Assembly: GCF_002251735.1 (NCBI RefSeq)
Contig: NZ_NOXS01000034.1
Span: 376-64,375, forward strand
Reading direction: 5' to 3'
DNA from: Elstera cyanobacteriorum
GTDB lineage: Bacteria > Pseudomonadota > Alphaproteobacteria > Elsterales > Elsteraceae
DNA length: 64,000 bases
This document shows positions 8,967 to 18,471 of the stretch, piece after piece (position 1 is the first letter of the stretch; each line of letters opens with the position of its first letter). The notes beneath the pieces are model-generated. The model did not search any database. It was not told the origin of the DNA and worked only from the letters and a program-made list of their open reading frames with translations. Both the position numbers and the translations under genes were made by a program.

Positions 8967-9326
8967 ATGGCCGATGCACGGGAACCGATGAAAACCGCGA
9001 CGGCGCTCGATATGTGGCGCCTGACCACGGTGGAAGGGGTGCGGCGCGATTCGCCGGACCTGACCGCACGGCAAATGGCGGTGATGCTGACCGTCTATCT
9101 AACCCCGCCGCCCCATACGGTGCGGGGGCTTGCGGCGCAATTGAATGTATCGAAGCCCGCCATCACCCGCGCGCTCGACCGGCTATCGCAATTGGGCCTC
9201 GCCAAACGCAAGGTCGATCAGACCGACCGCCGCTCCATTCTGGTGCAGCGGACGGTCAAAGGGTCGATCTACCTTACCGAGTTCGGGGAAATCGTGACGA
9301 CAACCTTGCGGACGCTGGAGCTTTAG
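8967..9326 (+). CDS. MarR family winged-helix regulator
   Basis: A 119-residue DNA-binding protein. PHTVRGLAAQLNVSKPAITRALDRLSQLGLAKRKVDQTDRRS covers the helix-turn-helix and the wing, with the DRR wing tip typical of MarR. The flanking dimerisation helices are short compared with usual MarR proteins (about 140-150 residues), so the dimer interface must be small. Start choice is uncertain: ATG 8967 and ATG 8988 both lack a strong ribosome binding site. The promoter of the next MarR gene (9391) lies just past its stop codon, so the two regulators are probably separate units. The ligand and targets are unknown. Confidence 0.75.
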   Translation: MADAREPMKTATALDMWRLTTVEGVRRDSPDLTARQMAVMLTVYLTPPPHTVRGLAAQLNVSKPAITRALDRLSQLGLAKRKVDQTDRRSILVQRTVKGSIYLTEFGEIVTTTLRTLEL

Positions 9327-9355
9327 ACTTCACTCAAGCGGGATGGAAAAATCAT

Positions 9356-9384
9356 TTGACAGAATAGGTTGATATAAACATAAT
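9356..9384 (+). promoter_or_regulatory. Sigma-70 promoter of the MarR gene at 9391
   Basis: TTGACA (9356-9361) and CATAAT (9379-9384) are separated by exactly 17 bases. The expected transcription start, 6-7 bases past the -10 box, coincides with the GTG start codon at 9391, so the mRNA would be leaderless; no Shine-Dalgarno sequence is present. Confidence 0.8.
9368..9379. promoter_or_regulatory. MarR operator candidate, copy 1
   Basis: GTTGATATAAAC lies between the -35 and -10 boxes of the regulator promoter. It is the same element as the perfect palindrome at 9855-9866 with one change, and the identity extends upstream (AATAG). Its location would let the regulator repress its own gene. Confidence 0.7.
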
Positions 9385-9390
9385 TGGATT

Positions 9391-9816
9391 GTGAGCACGA
9401 CCCCGACCCCCTTTGACGCTGCGACGTTCTGTTTCTGCCTTGCTGCCAGTAAGGCAGCCCGCGCCTTAGCACGGCGCTACGACGAAGCGTTTCGGCCTAT
9501 TGGGCTTACGAACGGACAGTTCTCGATCTTGGTTGGCGTTGCACTCGAATTACCCGTCGGCCTAGGCGAATTGGCCGACGCGCTTGGGATGGATCGCACG
9601 ACGCTAACTGCAGCCTTAAAGCCGCTCGATAGGCAGGGGCTGGTTTCAATTACGCCTGACCCGAAAGATGCCAGGCTAAGGCGGTTGCGATTGACCGAGC
9701 GGGGTAAGGACGTTGTGGCAGCGGCGCTGCCAATCTGGGCTGAAGTTCAAGCCGAAGTCCGGGCCCGGTCTGATGGCATCGATGTATTAGGTACGCTCAA
9801 CCGCGTCAGTGTTTAG
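9391..9816 (+). CDS. MarR family transcriptional regulator, probably autoregulated
   Basis: A 141-residue MarR protein starting at GTG. CLAASKAARALARRYDEAFRPIGLTNGQFSIL is the dimerisation helix region, LGELADALGMDRTTLTAALKPLDRQGLVSI is the helix-turn-helix, and DPKDARLRRLRLTERG is the wing with the DxRxxR tip. Cysteines in the first helix (residues around 9-11) could sense oxidants, as in OhrR-like members, though this is only a possibility. The start is dictated by a near-consensus promoter whose start site falls on the GTG. Matching operator candidates lie in its own promoter and before the membrane-protein gene at 9890, which makes that gene the likely target. Confidence 0.85.
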   Translation: MSTTPTPFDAATFCFCLAASKAARALARRYDEAFRPIGLTNGQFSILVGVALELPVGLGELADALGMDRTTLTAALKPLDRQGLVSITPDPKDARLRRLRLTERGKDVVAAALPIWAEVQAEVRARSDGIDVLGTLNRVSV

Positions 9817-9854
9817 ACCGGGCACATACCGCCGCTTTTGGTTGGTGTAAATAG

Positions 9855-9866
9855 GTTGATATCAAC
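9855..9866. promoter_or_regulatory. MarR operator candidate, copy 2
   Basis: GTTGATATCAAC is a perfect 12-base palindrome 24 bases upstream of the start codon at 9890. AATAGGTTGATAT, starting upstream of it, is repeated exactly in the promoter of the MarR gene, linking the two sites to one regulator. Confidence 0.75.
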
Positions 9867-9889
9867 TTATCTCGAAAGGAGATCGAATT

Positions 9890-10507
9890 ATGACGCACCC
9901 TGCCAACGCACTCGCTGAACATCCCCATCGGGGGGCGCATCAGCGGGTCGCCGCTGTTGCCGCTCTCTGGCTCGTCACCGTTATCATCGCGGCACAGACC
10001 GGTACACTCACCCGTCTCTATATGCCGCTGATCGGGGGAATTGTTGCCGTAACCATACTGGCCCCGACCCTTTGGTACTTCCGGTCTCCTAGTCTGCGCG
10101 CCTTCGTGGATTCGATAGGGCATCGGCCCCTTATGCTCCTCCACATTTGGCGGATTCCCGCTGCTCTCGCTTTTTTCTGGTACGGCGCGCAGGACGCGTT
10201 ACCCCCGTTGTTCTGGGGGCTCGCAGGAACGGGCGATTTAATTGCGGGGGGCTATGCGGCATGGCTTGCCACGCGACCGGAAAGCCGGACGCAATACGTA
10301 TCGTTCCACCGTTTCGGCTTCGCTGATTTTGTCGTTGCTGTCGGTACTGGTCTTACGTTTACCCTGTTAGAAGATCCGCGTATGGGCCTCATCGCCGAAC
10401 TTCCCTTGGCGCTCATTCCACTTTTTGGCGTCGGCATCTCTGGGACGACACACCTTATTGCCTTCGACATGCTGCGTCGGGGTACCGGGCTTCGTACCGA
10501 CGCCTGA
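9890..10507 (+). CDS. Polytopic membrane protein of unknown function under a MarR-type operator
   Basis: A 205-residue, strongly hydrophobic protein with about five or six membrane segments (around residues 20-36, 44-62, 85-100, 108-125, 145-160 and 165-190). I do not recognise a characterised family. The cytoplasmic loops are basic, as expected for an inner-membrane protein. The start is well supported by GAAAGGAGAT 6 bases before the ATG. A palindrome identical to that of the preceding MarR gene lies in its leader, so expression is probably induced when the MarR ligand is present. This suggests a role in export or envelope response, but no transporter signature is visible. GC content is somewhat lower than in the neighbours. 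Confidence 0.7.
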   Translation: MTHPANALAEHPHRGAHQRVAAVAALWLVTVIIAAQTGTLTRLYMPLIGGIVAVTILAPTLWYFRSPSLRAFVDSIGHRPLMLLHIWRIPAALAFFWYGAQDALPPLFWGLAGTGDLIAGGYAAWLATRPESRTQYVSFHRFGFADFVVAVGTGLTFTLLEDPRMGLIAELPLALIPLFGVGISGTTHLIAFDMLRRGTGLRTDA

Positions 10508-10511
10508 ACCG

Positions 10512-10567
10512 CAATTTCTAAAGCCAGAAATTGGTCATGGCTGTCGGTTTCCCCGACGGCCATGACC
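10512..10567. terminator. Two consecutive hairpins between convergent genes
   Basis: The first hairpin has perfect arms CAATTTCT (10512-10519) and AGAAATTG (10526-10533). The second has 15-bp arms 10533-10547 and 10553-10567 (GGTCATGGCTGTCGG with one wobble pair in the partner) and a 5-base loop. The pair sits between the stop codons of the membrane protein (+) and the chemoreceptor (-) and probably ends both transcripts. Confidence 0.7.
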
Positions 10568-10576
10568 ACTGCCCGA

Positions 10577-11824
10577 TCATACCGCGCGAATTCGGGCGAT
10601 AAAGCGATCCACTTCCTGCATCAGATGCGAGGATTCGCGCGTCAGTCCCGAGGTTGCGGTCAGCACTTGCGCGGCGCTCGATCCGGCTTGCCCGGCGGCC
10701 TGCGACACGCCCGCGATGGTGCGGCTCACGTCTTCGGTCGAACGCGCGGCTTCCTGCACATTGCGGGTGATTTCGCGCGTGGCCGCTGATTGCTGTTCGA
10801 CGGCGGCAGCAATACCGCTCGAAATATCGTTGATTTTCAAAATGGTCGCGGCGATGCCCTGGATCGATTCGGCGGCGCCGCGCGTGGCGGTCTGAATGGT
10901 TTCCGCCTGCTCGGCGATATCCTCGGTCGCTTTCGAGGTTTGGGTGGCGAGCGATTTGATTTCGGACGCGACGACGGCAAAGCCGCGCCCCGCCTCTCCC
11001 GCCCGCGCCGCTTCGATGGTGGCATTCAGCGCCAGCAGATTGGTTTGCGCGGCGATTTCGTTGATGAGGTGAACGACTTCGTTAATCTTCTGTGCCGCCG
11101 CGACCATGCCGGTGACCGATTCGGTCGTCCGCCGCGCGTCGCCCGCCGCTGTGCTGGCAATGGTCGCCGATTGCGTGACCTGTCGCCCAATCTCGCCGAT
11201 GGACGCCGCCAGCTCTTCCGAGGCGGAGGCGACGGTCTGCACCGAATGGGCCGCCTGATCGGTCGCTGAACTGACCATCTGCGATTGGCGCGACGTTTGT
11301 TCGGACAGCGCCGCCATTTCCCGCGCGGTGCCGTTCAGCGTATCGGCGGCATGACTGACCGAATGGCAGACGCCGCGCACCGATTGTTCGAAACTATTGG
11401 CGAGATCTTCCAGCAGGCGGCGCTTTTCGGCTTCGGCATTGGCTTCGGCGGTGCGCTTTTCCGCGTCCAGCCGGTTGATCTGGGCCAGATTCTCCCGGAA
11501 GATTTCCGCCGCGCGCAGCACGTCGCCAATTTCATCGCGGCGGCGGACCATTGGAATCGCGGTGTTTACGTCGCCCGCCGCCAAGCCACGCAGGGCGGCA
11601 ATCGCCGCCCGTAAGGGGTTCCCGATGCCGAAGCGCGCGATCACCAACCCTTGGGCACAGCCGAAAACAATGCAAACGATCATAACGATCTGCAAGTGAT
11701 CGGCGGCTGCCGGGGTTGCGGCGGCGCGGATGCCCATCAGGCCGACAATCAGCGTTAAAACGGCTTGGACGGCGATTAAGGTCGTCTGCTTCCAAAACAG
11801 ACGGGTATCTGCCAGCAGGCTCAT
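10577..11824 (-). CDS. Methyl-accepting chemotaxis protein without a periplasmic sensing domain
   Basis: A 415-residue chemoreceptor. Two membrane helices (about residues 14-34 and 44-62) are separated by only about ten residues, so there is no extracytoplasmic ligand domain. A HAMP domain follows (about 62-115; [20 protein letters not shown]). The remainder is the coiled-coil signalling domain, whose tip [35 protein letters not shown] contacts CheA and CheW. The receptor may sense membrane potential or redox state, or signal within mixed arrays. It is a single transcription unit facing the hairpins at 10512-10567. It is one of three chemoreceptor genes in this window. Confidence 0.92.
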   Translation of the reverse strand: MSLLADTRLFWKQTTLIAVQAVLTLIVGLMGIRAAATPAAADHLQIVMIVCIVFGCAQGLVIARFGIGNPLRAAIAALRGLAAGDVNTAIPMVRRRDEIGDVLRAAEIFRENLAQINRLDAEKRTAEANAEAEKRRLLEDLANSFEQSVRGVCHSVSHAADTLNGTAREMAALSEQTSRQSQMVSSATDQAAHSVQTVASASEELAASIGEIGRQVTQSATIASTAAGDARRTTESVTGMVAAAQKINEVVHLINEIAAQTNLLALNATIEAARAGEAGRGFAVVASEIKSLATQTSKATEDIAEQAETIQTATRGAAESIQGIAATILKINDISSGIAAAVEQQSAATREITRNVQEAARSTEDVSRTIAGVSQAAGQAGSSAAQVLTATSGLTRESSHLMQEVDRFIARIRAV

Positions 11825-11992
11825 GTGCTTTCCCTCCCCAGGGAATCCTAATTTTTAAGGATTTGTTAGCATGACTATTCATCAACTTTTAGGGAGTGTC
11901 AATAACGTCATTCAGTTTACGTGAACGGCAGATTCTTTTCGTCTAAAGTCTTAACTTCGGTCACAGAAGAACAGGGTGTAATACCTGACCTT

Positions 11993-12952
11993 TTAGGGCG
12001 TTGGGACGGCCCGGCGGGAGCGGGGATGGGCGGCGCGATGCACCGCCAGAAGCCGCGCGGCATCGACTTCTGTATAGCGCTGGGTTGTCGAGAGCGAGGC
12101 GTGGCCCAACAGCTCCTGAATGGTGCGCAGGTCGCCGCCCGAGGCCAGAAGATGCGTCGCAAAACTATGGCGCAGGGCGTGGGGCGTCGCGCTTTCGGGC
12201 AGGGCGAGCGCCGCGCGTAGGCGCCGAACTTGCCGCTGTACAACGCCCGGATTGAGCGGCCCGCCGCGCGCACCGACGAACAGCGGCCCGTCCGGCGGCA
12301 GCGGGTGCGGGCAGGCGGCCAAATAGGCCCGCATCGCCTCGGTGATGACGGGCAAAACCGGGACGATCCGCTCCTTATTCCCCTTACCGCGCACGCGCAG
12401 CACGTCCGACAGGGGGGCCTCGGCGCGCGTCAGGCCAAGGGCCTCTCCCAAGCGCAGCCCGCAACCGTAGAGCAGGGTGATCAGCGCCAAATCGCGGTCG
12501 CCGATCCAGGGTTCGCTGGCGATCTCCGCAATATGCTCCAGACTATCGGCGGCTTCCGCCTCGCTCAGGGCTTTCGGGGCGGCTTTTGGCAGGCGTGGCG
12601 TGCGGATGACCGCCATAACCGGATTATGCAGCACCCCCTGCTGATCCAGCCGGGCGAAGAGGCTGCGCAAGGCCGACAGCCCCCGGGCCAGCGAGGCGCG
12701 GGAAATCCCGGCTTCCGTTCGCCGGGCGAGGAAGGCGCGAATATCGGCGGGGGTAAGGGCGGCAAGGCTGGCCAGCGTCGGCAGCGCGCCGTGATGTTCG
12801 GTCAAAAACAGCAGGAAAGCCGCAAGGTCGCGGCCATAACCATCTAACGTGTGTTTGGAGGCACGCTTTTCCGCCCCCAACCATGTTAACCACGCGGTGA
12901 CGCTATCAGTCAGATCGGCGGCAGCAGAAAGCTGAAGCCCGGCGGGCAGCAT
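11993..12952 (-). CDS. xerC: Site-specific tyrosine recombinase XerC
   Basis: A 319-residue tyrosine recombinase. The N-terminal SAM-like core-binding domain covers residues 15-105. The catalytic domain has Arg167 (CGLRLGEALGL), Lys190 in the beta hairpin, His258-x-x-Arg261 (HALRHSFATHLL), His284 (LGHASLSTTQRYTEV) and nucleophile Tyr293, so the active site is complete. XerC acts with XerD at dif to resolve chromosome dimers. The DUF484 gene immediately upstream (2-base gap) is the usual xerC neighbour in many Proteobacteria, supporting XerC over XerD or an integrase. The C-terminus has a basic proline-ended tail. Gene order transaldolase - DUF484 - xerC suggests one operon. Confidence 0.92.
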   Translation of the reverse strand: MLPAGLQLSAAADLTDSVTAWLTWLGAEKRASKHTLDGYGRDLAAFLLFLTEHHGALPTLASLAALTPADIRAFLARRTEAGISRASLARGLSALRSLFARLDQQGVLHNPVMAVIRTPRLPKAAPKALSEAEAADSLEHIAEIASEPWIGDRDLALITLLYGCGLRLGEALGLTRAEAPLSDVLRVRGKGNKERIVPVLPVITEAMRAYLAACPHPLPPDGPLFVGARGGPLNPGVVQRQVRRLRAALALPESATPHALRHSFATHLLASGGDLRTIQELLGHASLSTTQRYTEVDAARLLAVHRAAHPRSRRAVPTP

Positions 12953-12954
12953 GA

Positions 12955-13695
12955 TTAATCTTCGAGGTCGAGCCAGGCGCGGGTCGTAATCTCCACCGTC
13001 TCGGCCAGGAAACTGATGAGTTCGGTTCCCTGCCCCGGATGGAAAATACCCGGACGCCGCGCCCCCAGCGCCAGTAGCGCGGGCGGGGCATGGCTGGAGA
13101 TATGCAGGCGGATCAGCGCGTCCGACCGGGCGAGGCCCGCCAGTTCTTCGCCGTAAATCTCCGGCTCGCCAGTAATATCGGCGCGCAGCAGAATGGGTTC
13201 GCTGCCCAGCGTCTGGTCGATATACCCAGCGGGCAGAAGGCGCACATTGCTATTCGCCGCAACCGACCCGTCGCCCGTCGCTTCCAAGCAGAAACCCACG
13301 GCATCCACATCGAGCAGGCTGGCGAGTTCGTCGGTCAGCACGGTGATGAAATCTTCAAAACTGCGCGCGCCGATCAAGGCAATGATCGCGGCATGCACGC
13401 GGCCCTGGCTGACCAGATTATTGCGGCTGGTGGCGATCAGCTTGCGCTGATTGAGCTTCAAGCGGCTGATGTCCGACCGCAGTTTTTGGACAATGAACTG
13501 CTGAAGATCGACTACCCCGTCACCCATCGCGCGCACGGGCGGTAGCAGCACCCCGGCAATATCGGGGTGCCGCACCAGAAAATCGGGATTGCGGCGCAGA
13601 TAGGTCAGCACGGCGGCATCGGTTAGCGCATCGGCCTTACTTTTGCCGCTGCCCTCGCCGGTCCGTCCGCTCTGTTCCGCGCTGCGCTCGTCCAT
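12955..13695 (-). CDS. DUF484 family protein
   Basis: A 246-residue cytoplasmic protein of the DUF484 family, which is typically encoded beside xerC. Residues 25-75 contain the recognisable LTDAAVLTYLRRNPDFLVRHPDI segment, followed by a helical stretch (DLQQFIVQKLRSDISRLKLNQRKLI) that likely forms a coiled coil. Residues 90-235 resemble a GAF-like sensor fold (CLEA, VRLLPAGYIDQTLG). The biochemical role is unknown; the conserved neighbourhood suggests a link to chromosome maintenance. The gene starts 17 bases after the transaldolase stop and ends 2 bases before xerC, consistent with co-transcription. The first 25 residues are charged and probably disordered. Confidence 0.85.
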   Translation of the reverse strand: MDERSAEQSGRTGEGSGKSKADALTDAAVLTYLRRNPDFLVRHPDIAGVLLPPVRAMGDGVVDLQQFIVQKLRSDISRLKLNQRKLIATSRNNLVSQGRVHAAIIALIGARSFEDFITVLTDELASLLDVDAVGFCLEATGDGSVAANSNVRLLPAGYIDQTLGSEPILLRADITGEPEIYGEELAGLARSDALIRLHISSHAPPALLALGARRPGIFHPGQGTELISFLAETVEITTRAWLDLED

Positions 13696-13712
13696 CCCTG
13701 GTTACTCCGGTC

Positions 13713-14369
13713 CTAGAGGATCGACTGGCCGGTCCCGGCCCAATCCTTAATGAAGGTCTCAAGCCCCTTGTCGGTCAGCGGATGCTTGTAGAGCGTCCAC
13801 AGCAGCGAAGGCGGCAGGGTCGCCACATCGGCGCCCATCTTAGCGGCCTGGATGATATGGCCGGGATTGCGCACGGAGGCGACGAGCACTTCCGTCGTGA
13901 ACTGCGGATAGGCCGAATAGATTTCCAGAATATCGGCGATCAGCCCCAGACCATCGTGACCAATATCATCGAGCCGCCCGACGAAGGGGGAGATGAAGGT
14001 CGCGCCCGCTTTCGCCGCCAGCAGCGCTTGCGCCGGGGAGAAGCAGAGGGTGACGTTGGTTTGGATGCCCTTGTCGGACAGTGCCTTACAGGTCTTCAGC
14101 CCATCGACGGTCAGCGGCAGCTTCACGGTGACATTGCTGGCGATGGCGGCGAGGTGCAGCCCTTCCTTCAGCATCGTCTCGTAATCGGTCGCGGCGACTT
14201 CGGCTGAGACCGGGCCTTCGACGATCTCGCAGATTTCGGCAATAACTTCCGTGAACTTCCGGCCGGATTTCGCTACCAAGGACGGGTTGGTCGTGACCCC
14301 ATCCACCAGCCCGGTCGGGACCAGGGCTTTGATTTCCGCAACATCGGCCGTATCGATAAAGAACTTCAT
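13713..14369 (-). CDS. tal: Transaldolase, short (fructose-6-phosphate aldolase/TalC-like) type
   Basis: A 218-residue single-domain aldolase. [29 protein letters not shown], the Schiff-base lysine in [24 protein letters not shown] and the C-terminal [25 protein letters not shown] are the conserved blocks of the TalC/FSA subfamily. The alphaproteobacterial members act as transaldolases of the non-oxidative pentose phosphate pathway, moving dihydroxyacetone units between sugar phosphates. The ATG at 14369 is chosen because the first beta strand starts there and GGGAAGAG lies upstream; a longer start would add eight residues. The gene heads a probable operon with DUF484 and xerC and is divergent from priA, with a 93-base shared promoter region. 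Confidence 0.92.
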   Translation of the reverse strand: MKFFIDTADVAEIKALVPTGLVDGVTTNPSLVAKSGRKFTEVIAEICEIVEGPVSAEVAATDYETMLKEGLHLAAIASNVTVKLPLTVDGLKTCKALSDKGIQTNVTLCFSPAQALLAAKAGATFISPFVGRLDDIGHDGLGLIADILEIYSAYPQFTTEVLVASVRNPGHIIQAAKMGADVATLPPSLLWTLYKHPLTDKGLETFIKDWAGTGQSIL

Positions 14370-14462
14370 CCTGATGGCTCTTCCCTTAACCAAGGCGGCT
14401 TCCCCGCCCGGATTTACCGCCGCAGGCCGAACCTGGGGCGTAACACAGGTGGACTTTAGCCG

Positions 14463-16694
14463 ATGACCCGCCGTCCCGCTAGGCCCGAGGCAGCGCGCGA
14501 GACTGCATCGCTCCTAAGCGAGCCTGCACGCGTGGCCGTTCTGCTGCCGCTGCCCCTTGGGGAACTCTATGAGTATGCCGTGCCGGAGGGGATGGAGCCG
14601 CCCGCGCCGGGCACGATCTGTTCGGTGCCGCTCGGTAAGCGCTTCCTGCCCGGCGTGGTCTGGGACCGGCCGGAGGGCCTGCCGGAGATTGCGGCGAGCC
14701 GCTTAAAGCCGCTGGCCGCGCTCTACCCCGTGCCGCCGATGGCGGCGCCGTTGCGCAAGCTGATCGACTGGGTCGCGGCCTATACCCTTAGCCCGCCCGG
14801 CGCCGTGCTGCGCATGGGCCTGTCGGTGCCCGATGCGCTCGAGGAACCGGCGTCCCTGTCGCGCGTTCGCCTCTCCCGCCTCGGCGGCGAGGGGGCGATG
14901 ACGGCGGCCCGGAAGAAAGTGCTGGCGGTGCTGGAGGAGGAGGCGGACGCGATGGCGCCCGCCGACCTCGCCCGCGCCGCCGGGGTTAGCCCGTCCGTGG
15001 TTGCCGGTCTCGTTAAAACCGGTTGGCTGGAGCCGCTGACCCTTTCCGCCGATACGGGGGACGCGCCGGACTATCAGTGGCGGGAAGCGGAATTTTCGGG
15101 CGATCAGCAGGCGGCGGCAGATCATTTGGGGGGGCAGGTGCGGGCGGGCGGGTTCGCCGTTACTCTGCTGGATGGGGTCACGGGATCGGGCAAGACGGAA
15201 GTTTACTTCGCTGCGATTGCCGCCGCCCTCGCGGCTGGGAAACAGGCGCTGGTGCTACTGCCAGAAATCGCCTTGTCGACCCAATGGCTGCACCGCTTCC
15301 GTAAGCGCTTTGGGGCCGAGCCGTTGGTTTGGCACTCCCATCTGACCCCAGCGGCCCGGCGGAAATCCTGGCGACGGGTGGCCTTGGGGCAGGCGCCGGT
15401 GGTGGTCGGTGCGCGCTCCGCCCTCTTCTTGCCGCTGCAAAACCTGGGGCTGATCGTCGTTGATGAAGAGCATGAAGCCAGCTTCAAGCAGGAAGATGGC
15501 GTGCTCTATAACGCCCGCGATATGGCGGTGGTGCGGGCCCGGTTGGAGCAGATTCCGATTCTGCTGGCCTCCGCCACCCCGTCGCTCGAAACCGTGGCCA
15601 ATGTCGAAGCCGGGCGCTTCCACTGCACCGCCCTGCCCGAACGGCATGGCGTGGCGGCCCTGCCGGAAATCGCCGCCATCGACCTGCGGCGCAGCCCGCC
15701 GCCGCGTGGGGCGTTTCTGTCGATCCCGCTGCGCGACGCCATTACGGAAACCCTGGCGAAGGGCGAACAGGCGATGCTGTTCCTCAATCGCCGGGGCTAT
15801 GCGCCGTTGACGCTGTGCCGCACTTGCGGGTTCCGCTTCGAATGCCCCCATTGTTCGGCGTGGCTGGTCGAGCATCGCGGGCGCGGGCGGTTGCTCTGCC
15901 ATCATTGCGGCCATAGCCAGCCGGTCCCGCACGCCTGCCCGTCCTGCGGGACGGAAGACGCGCTGGTTCCTTGCGGGCCAGGGGTGGAGCGGGTGGCGGA
16001 GGAAGCAGCGGCGCTGTTCCCCGACGCGCGGTTGGCGATCATGGCGTCCGACCTGCTGAGTTCCGCCGACGCGATGAAAAAGCTGATCACCGAGGTGCAG
16101 GATCGGCAGATCGACCTGCTGGTCGGCACGCAAATGATGGCGAAGGGCCATCATTTCCCGCATCTGACCCTGGTTGGGATCGTCGATGCCGATCTTGGCC
16201 TCGCCGGTGGCGACCTGCGCGCGGGGGAGCGGACGTTCCAGGTTCTACACCAAGTCGCAGGCCGCGCGGGGCGTGCCGAGCATCCTGGTCGGGTGCTGAT
16301 GCAGACCCTGCAGCCGGAGCATCCCGTCATCGCCGCGCTTTTGGCTGGGGACCGCGACCGCTTTCTCGCCGCTGAAATGGCCGACCGGCGCGCCCACGGC
16401 ATGCCGCCGTTCGGGCGGCTCGCGGCGATCATCCTGTCCGCCCCCAGCCCGGAGCTGGCCGAACAAAGCGCCCGCCGCCTCGCCCGTCTGGCGCCGACTG
16501 ACCCGGATGTAACCATCCTCGGCCCTGCGCCTGCCCCGCTGTCGATGCTGCGCGGGATGTACCGCTGGCGCTTTCTGATCAAAACCCCGCGGGAGAAGCT
16601 GCCGCAACCCCTGCTGCGGGCGTGGCTCGCCCGGGCCGACCTGCCGAAAACTGTCAAGCTGGCGGTCGATATCGACCCCTATAGCTTTCTGTAA
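14463..16694 (+). CDS. priA: Primosomal replication restart helicase PriA
   Basis: A 743-residue DEAD/H-box-type 3'-5' helicase. An N-terminal 3'-DNA-end-binding domain (about residues 20-115) precedes a winged helix. Walker A is [12 protein letters not shown], and [11 protein letters not shown] is the DExH box. The zinc-binding region has [13 protein letters not shown] and [17 protein letters not shown], giving eight cysteines for two zinc ions. [12 protein letters not shown] and QVAGRAGR are helicase motifs V and VI. PriA reloads the replicative helicase at collapsed forks. The length matches the family. It is divergent from the transaldolase gene and appears monocistronic. Confidence 0.95.
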   Translation: MTRRPARPEAARETASLLSEPARVAVLLPLPLGELYEYAVPEGMEPPAPGTICSVPLGKRFLPGVVWDRPEGLPEIAASRLKPLAALYPVPPMAAPLRKLIDWVAAYTLSPPGAVLRMGLSVPDALEEPASLSRVRLSRLGGEGAMTAARKKVLAVLEEEADAMAPADLARAAGVSPSVVAGLVKTGWLEPLTLSADTGDAPDYQWREAEFSGDQQAAADHLGGQVRAGGFAVTLLDGVTGSGKTEVYFAAIAAALAAGKQALVLLPEIALSTQWLHRFRKRFGAEPLVWHSHLTPAARRKSWRRVALGQAPVVVGARSALFLPLQNLGLIVVDEEHEASFKQEDGVLYNARDMAVVRARLEQIPILLASATPSLETVANVEAGRFHCTALPERHGVAALPEIAAIDLRRSPPPRGAFLSIPLRDAITETLAKGEQAMLFLNRRGYAPLTLCRTCGFRFECPHCSAWLVEHRGRGRLLCHHCGHSQPVPHACPSCGTEDALVPCGPGVERVAEEAAALFPDARLAIMASDLLSSADAMKKLITEVQDRQIDLLVGTQMMAKGHHFPHLTLVGIVDADLGLAGGDLRAGERTFQVLHQVAGRAGRAEHPGRVLMQTLQPEHPVIAALLAGDRDRFLAAEMADRRAHGMPPFGRLAAIILSAPSPELAEQSARRLARLAPTDPDVTILGPAPAPLSMLRGMYRWRFLIKTPREKLPQPLLRAWLARADLPKTVKLAVDIDPYSFL

Positions 16695-16782
16695 AACGCC
16701 ATCGTGGCCCCGATTCCCCTTGCAACGACGGCCATTTCATCGCATTTTCCATGCGTAAATTGTCCTTTAGGCGGTCAAACAG

Positions 16783-18000
16783 ATGCTGTCGGGAAAAAGG
16801 CTGCTGCTGATCATCGGCGGGGGAATTGCCGCCTATAAGGTGCTGGAGCTGATTCGCCGTCTGCGCGATCGCGGCGTCGATGTGCGCTGCGTGCTGACCA
16901 AGGCGGGGGCGGAGTTTGTGACGCCGCTATCCGTGGCGGCCCTGTCGGAAAATAAGGTCTATCAGGATCTCTTCTCGCTGACCGATGAAAGCGAGATGGG
17001 CCATATCCGCCTGTCGCGAGAGGCCGATCTGGTGCTGGTGGCCCCCGCGACGGCCAATTTGATCGCCAAGATGGCCGCCGGGATTGCCGACGATCTCGCC
17101 ACCACGGCGCTGCTGGCGACCGATAAACCCGTGTTGATTGCCCCGGCGATGAACACCCATATGTGGCAGCACGCGGCGACCCAAGCCAATGTCGCCACGC
17201 TGATTGCGCGCGGCATTACGGTCATCGGCCCAGCGGCGGGGGATTTGGCCTGCGGCGAGGTCGGGTCGGGCCGTCTTGTGGAAGTGCCGGGCCTGCTGGC
17301 CGCGCTGGAGGAGGCGTTTCACCAGCACCAACCGCTGCCGTCGCTGGTCGGCAAGCACGCCATCGTCACTTCCGGCCCCACCCATGAGCCGATTGATCCG
17401 GTGCGCTATATCGCCAACCGCTCCTCGGGCAAGCAGGGCCATGCGATTGCGGCAGCGCTGGCAGCCGCAGGCATGCGGGTGACGCTGGTTTCCGGCCCGA
17501 CGCAGGAACCGGTTCCAGCCGGTATGGATTTCAAGCCCATCGAGAGCGCGCAGCAGATGCTGGCGGCGGTGGACGCGGCCTTGCCCGCCGATGTTTTCGT
17601 TGGGGCGGCGGCGGTCGCCGATTGGCGCGTCGCCAGCGCCGCTGATCAGAAGCTGAAAAAGGGCGCCGATGGCCCGCCCGCCCTGGTGCTGACCGAGAAC
17701 CCCGACATTCTGCGCACGGTCTCCCAGCATCCGAAGCGCCCGGCGCTGGTGATCGGCTTTGCGGCGGAGACGGAAAAGGTGCTGGAGCATGCCGCCGCCA
17801 AACGGGTGCGCAAGGGCTGCGACTGGATTTTGGCCAATGACGTTAGCCCGGAAACCGGCACGTTCGGCGGCACCCATTCGCGCCTGTTCCTGGTGACCGC
17901 CGCCGGGGTCACCCCCTGGCCGCATAGCGCGAAGACCGACGCCGCCCGACGGCTGACCCACGCCGTCGCCGAATATTTTTCAACCATGAGAGACGCCTGA
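16783..18000 (+). CDS. coaBC: Bifunctional phosphopantothenoylcysteine decarboxylase/phosphopantothenate-cysteine ligase
   Basis: A 405-residue bifunctional enzyme of coenzyme A synthesis. The N-terminal flavoprotein domain (about residues 1-185) begins [23 protein letters not shown] and contains the FMN-dependent decarboxylase signature APAMNTHMW. The C-terminal domain (about 188-400) is the CTP-dependent ligase, with the start motif [35 protein letters not shown] and KLKKG, and an ANDVS segment near the end. It converts 4'-phosphopantothenate and cysteine to 4'-phosphopantetheine. The stop codon overlaps the ATG of dut (ATGA), a common coaBC-dut arrangement, so the two are translationally coupled. 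Confidence 0.95.
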   Translation: MLSGKRLLLIIGGGIAAYKVLELIRRLRDRGVDVRCVLTKAGAEFVTPLSVAALSENKVYQDLFSLTDESEMGHIRLSREADLVLVAPATANLIAKMAAGIADDLATTALLATDKPVLIAPAMNTHMWQHAATQANVATLIARGITVIGPAAGDLACGEVGSGRLVEVPGLLAALEEAFHQHQPLPSLVGKHAIVTSGPTHEPIDPVRYIANRSSGKQGHAIAAALAAAGMRVTLVSGPTQEPVPAGMDFKPIESAQQMLAAVDAALPADVFVGAAAVADWRVASAADQKLKKGADGPPALVLTENPDILRTVSQHPKRPALVIGFAAETEKVLEHAAAKRVRKGCDWILANDVSPETGTFGGTHSRLFLVTAAGVTPWPHSAKTDAARRLTHAVAEYFSTMRDA

Positions 18001-18458
18001 TGACCGCCGTTCCCCTGCCTGTCCGCCGCTTGCCCCACGGGGCCGATCTGCCGCTGCCCGCCTATGCGACCGAGGGAGCGGCGGGGTTCGATCTGCTGGC
18101 GGCGGTGGCCGAACCGCATACGCTTGCCCCCGGTAAACAGGCGCTGATCCCGACCGGCCTCGCCTTCGCTATTCCTGCCGGATACGAAGGGCAAGTGCGT
18201 CCCCGCTCCGGTCTCGCTGCGAAGCACGGCATTACCGTGTTGAACGCCCCCGGTACCATCGACGCGGATTATCGCGGCGAGGTGCAGGTGATCCTGATCA
18301 ACCACGGCGATCTGCCCTTCACGGTGGAGCGGGGAATGCGTATTGCGCAGTTTCTGCTCGCCCCGGTGACGCGGGCCGATCTGACCCCGGTGGATAGCCT
18401 GGACGATACCGCGCGCGGCGCGGGCGGCTTTGGCTCCACCGGCCTTGCTTCAGCCTGA
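18000..18458 (+). CDS. dut: dUTP diphosphatase
   Basis: A 152-residue trimeric dUTPase. The motifs are [12 protein letters not shown] (motif 1), [11 protein letters not shown] (motif 2), [15 protein letters not shown] (motif 3, with the catalytic Asp and uracil-specific hairpin), the motif 4 region [14 protein letters not shown], and C-terminal [10 protein letters not shown] (motif 5 flap over the nucleotide). It hydrolyses dUTP to dUMP and pyrophosphate, preventing uracil incorporation and supplying thymidylate synthesis. It overlaps coaBC by one base and is followed after 13 bases by the Rrf2 regulator, so coaBC-dut-rrf2 may form one transcript. Confidence 0.95.
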   Translation: MTAVPLPVRRLPHGADLPLPAYATEGAAGFDLLAAVAEPHTLAPGKQALIPTGLAFAIPAGYEGQVRPRSGLAAKHGITVLNAPGTIDADYRGEVQVILINHGDLPFTVERGMRIAQFLLAPVTRADLTPVDSLDDTARGAGGFGSTGLASA

Positions 18459-18471
18459 GGAGGCTCCTGTG

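Noticed and set aside
11993-12952. XerC-like recombinase as a phage or island integrase
   Set aside because: The DUF484 neighbour, normal composition and lack of att-like repeats or phage genes identify it as housekeeping XerC.
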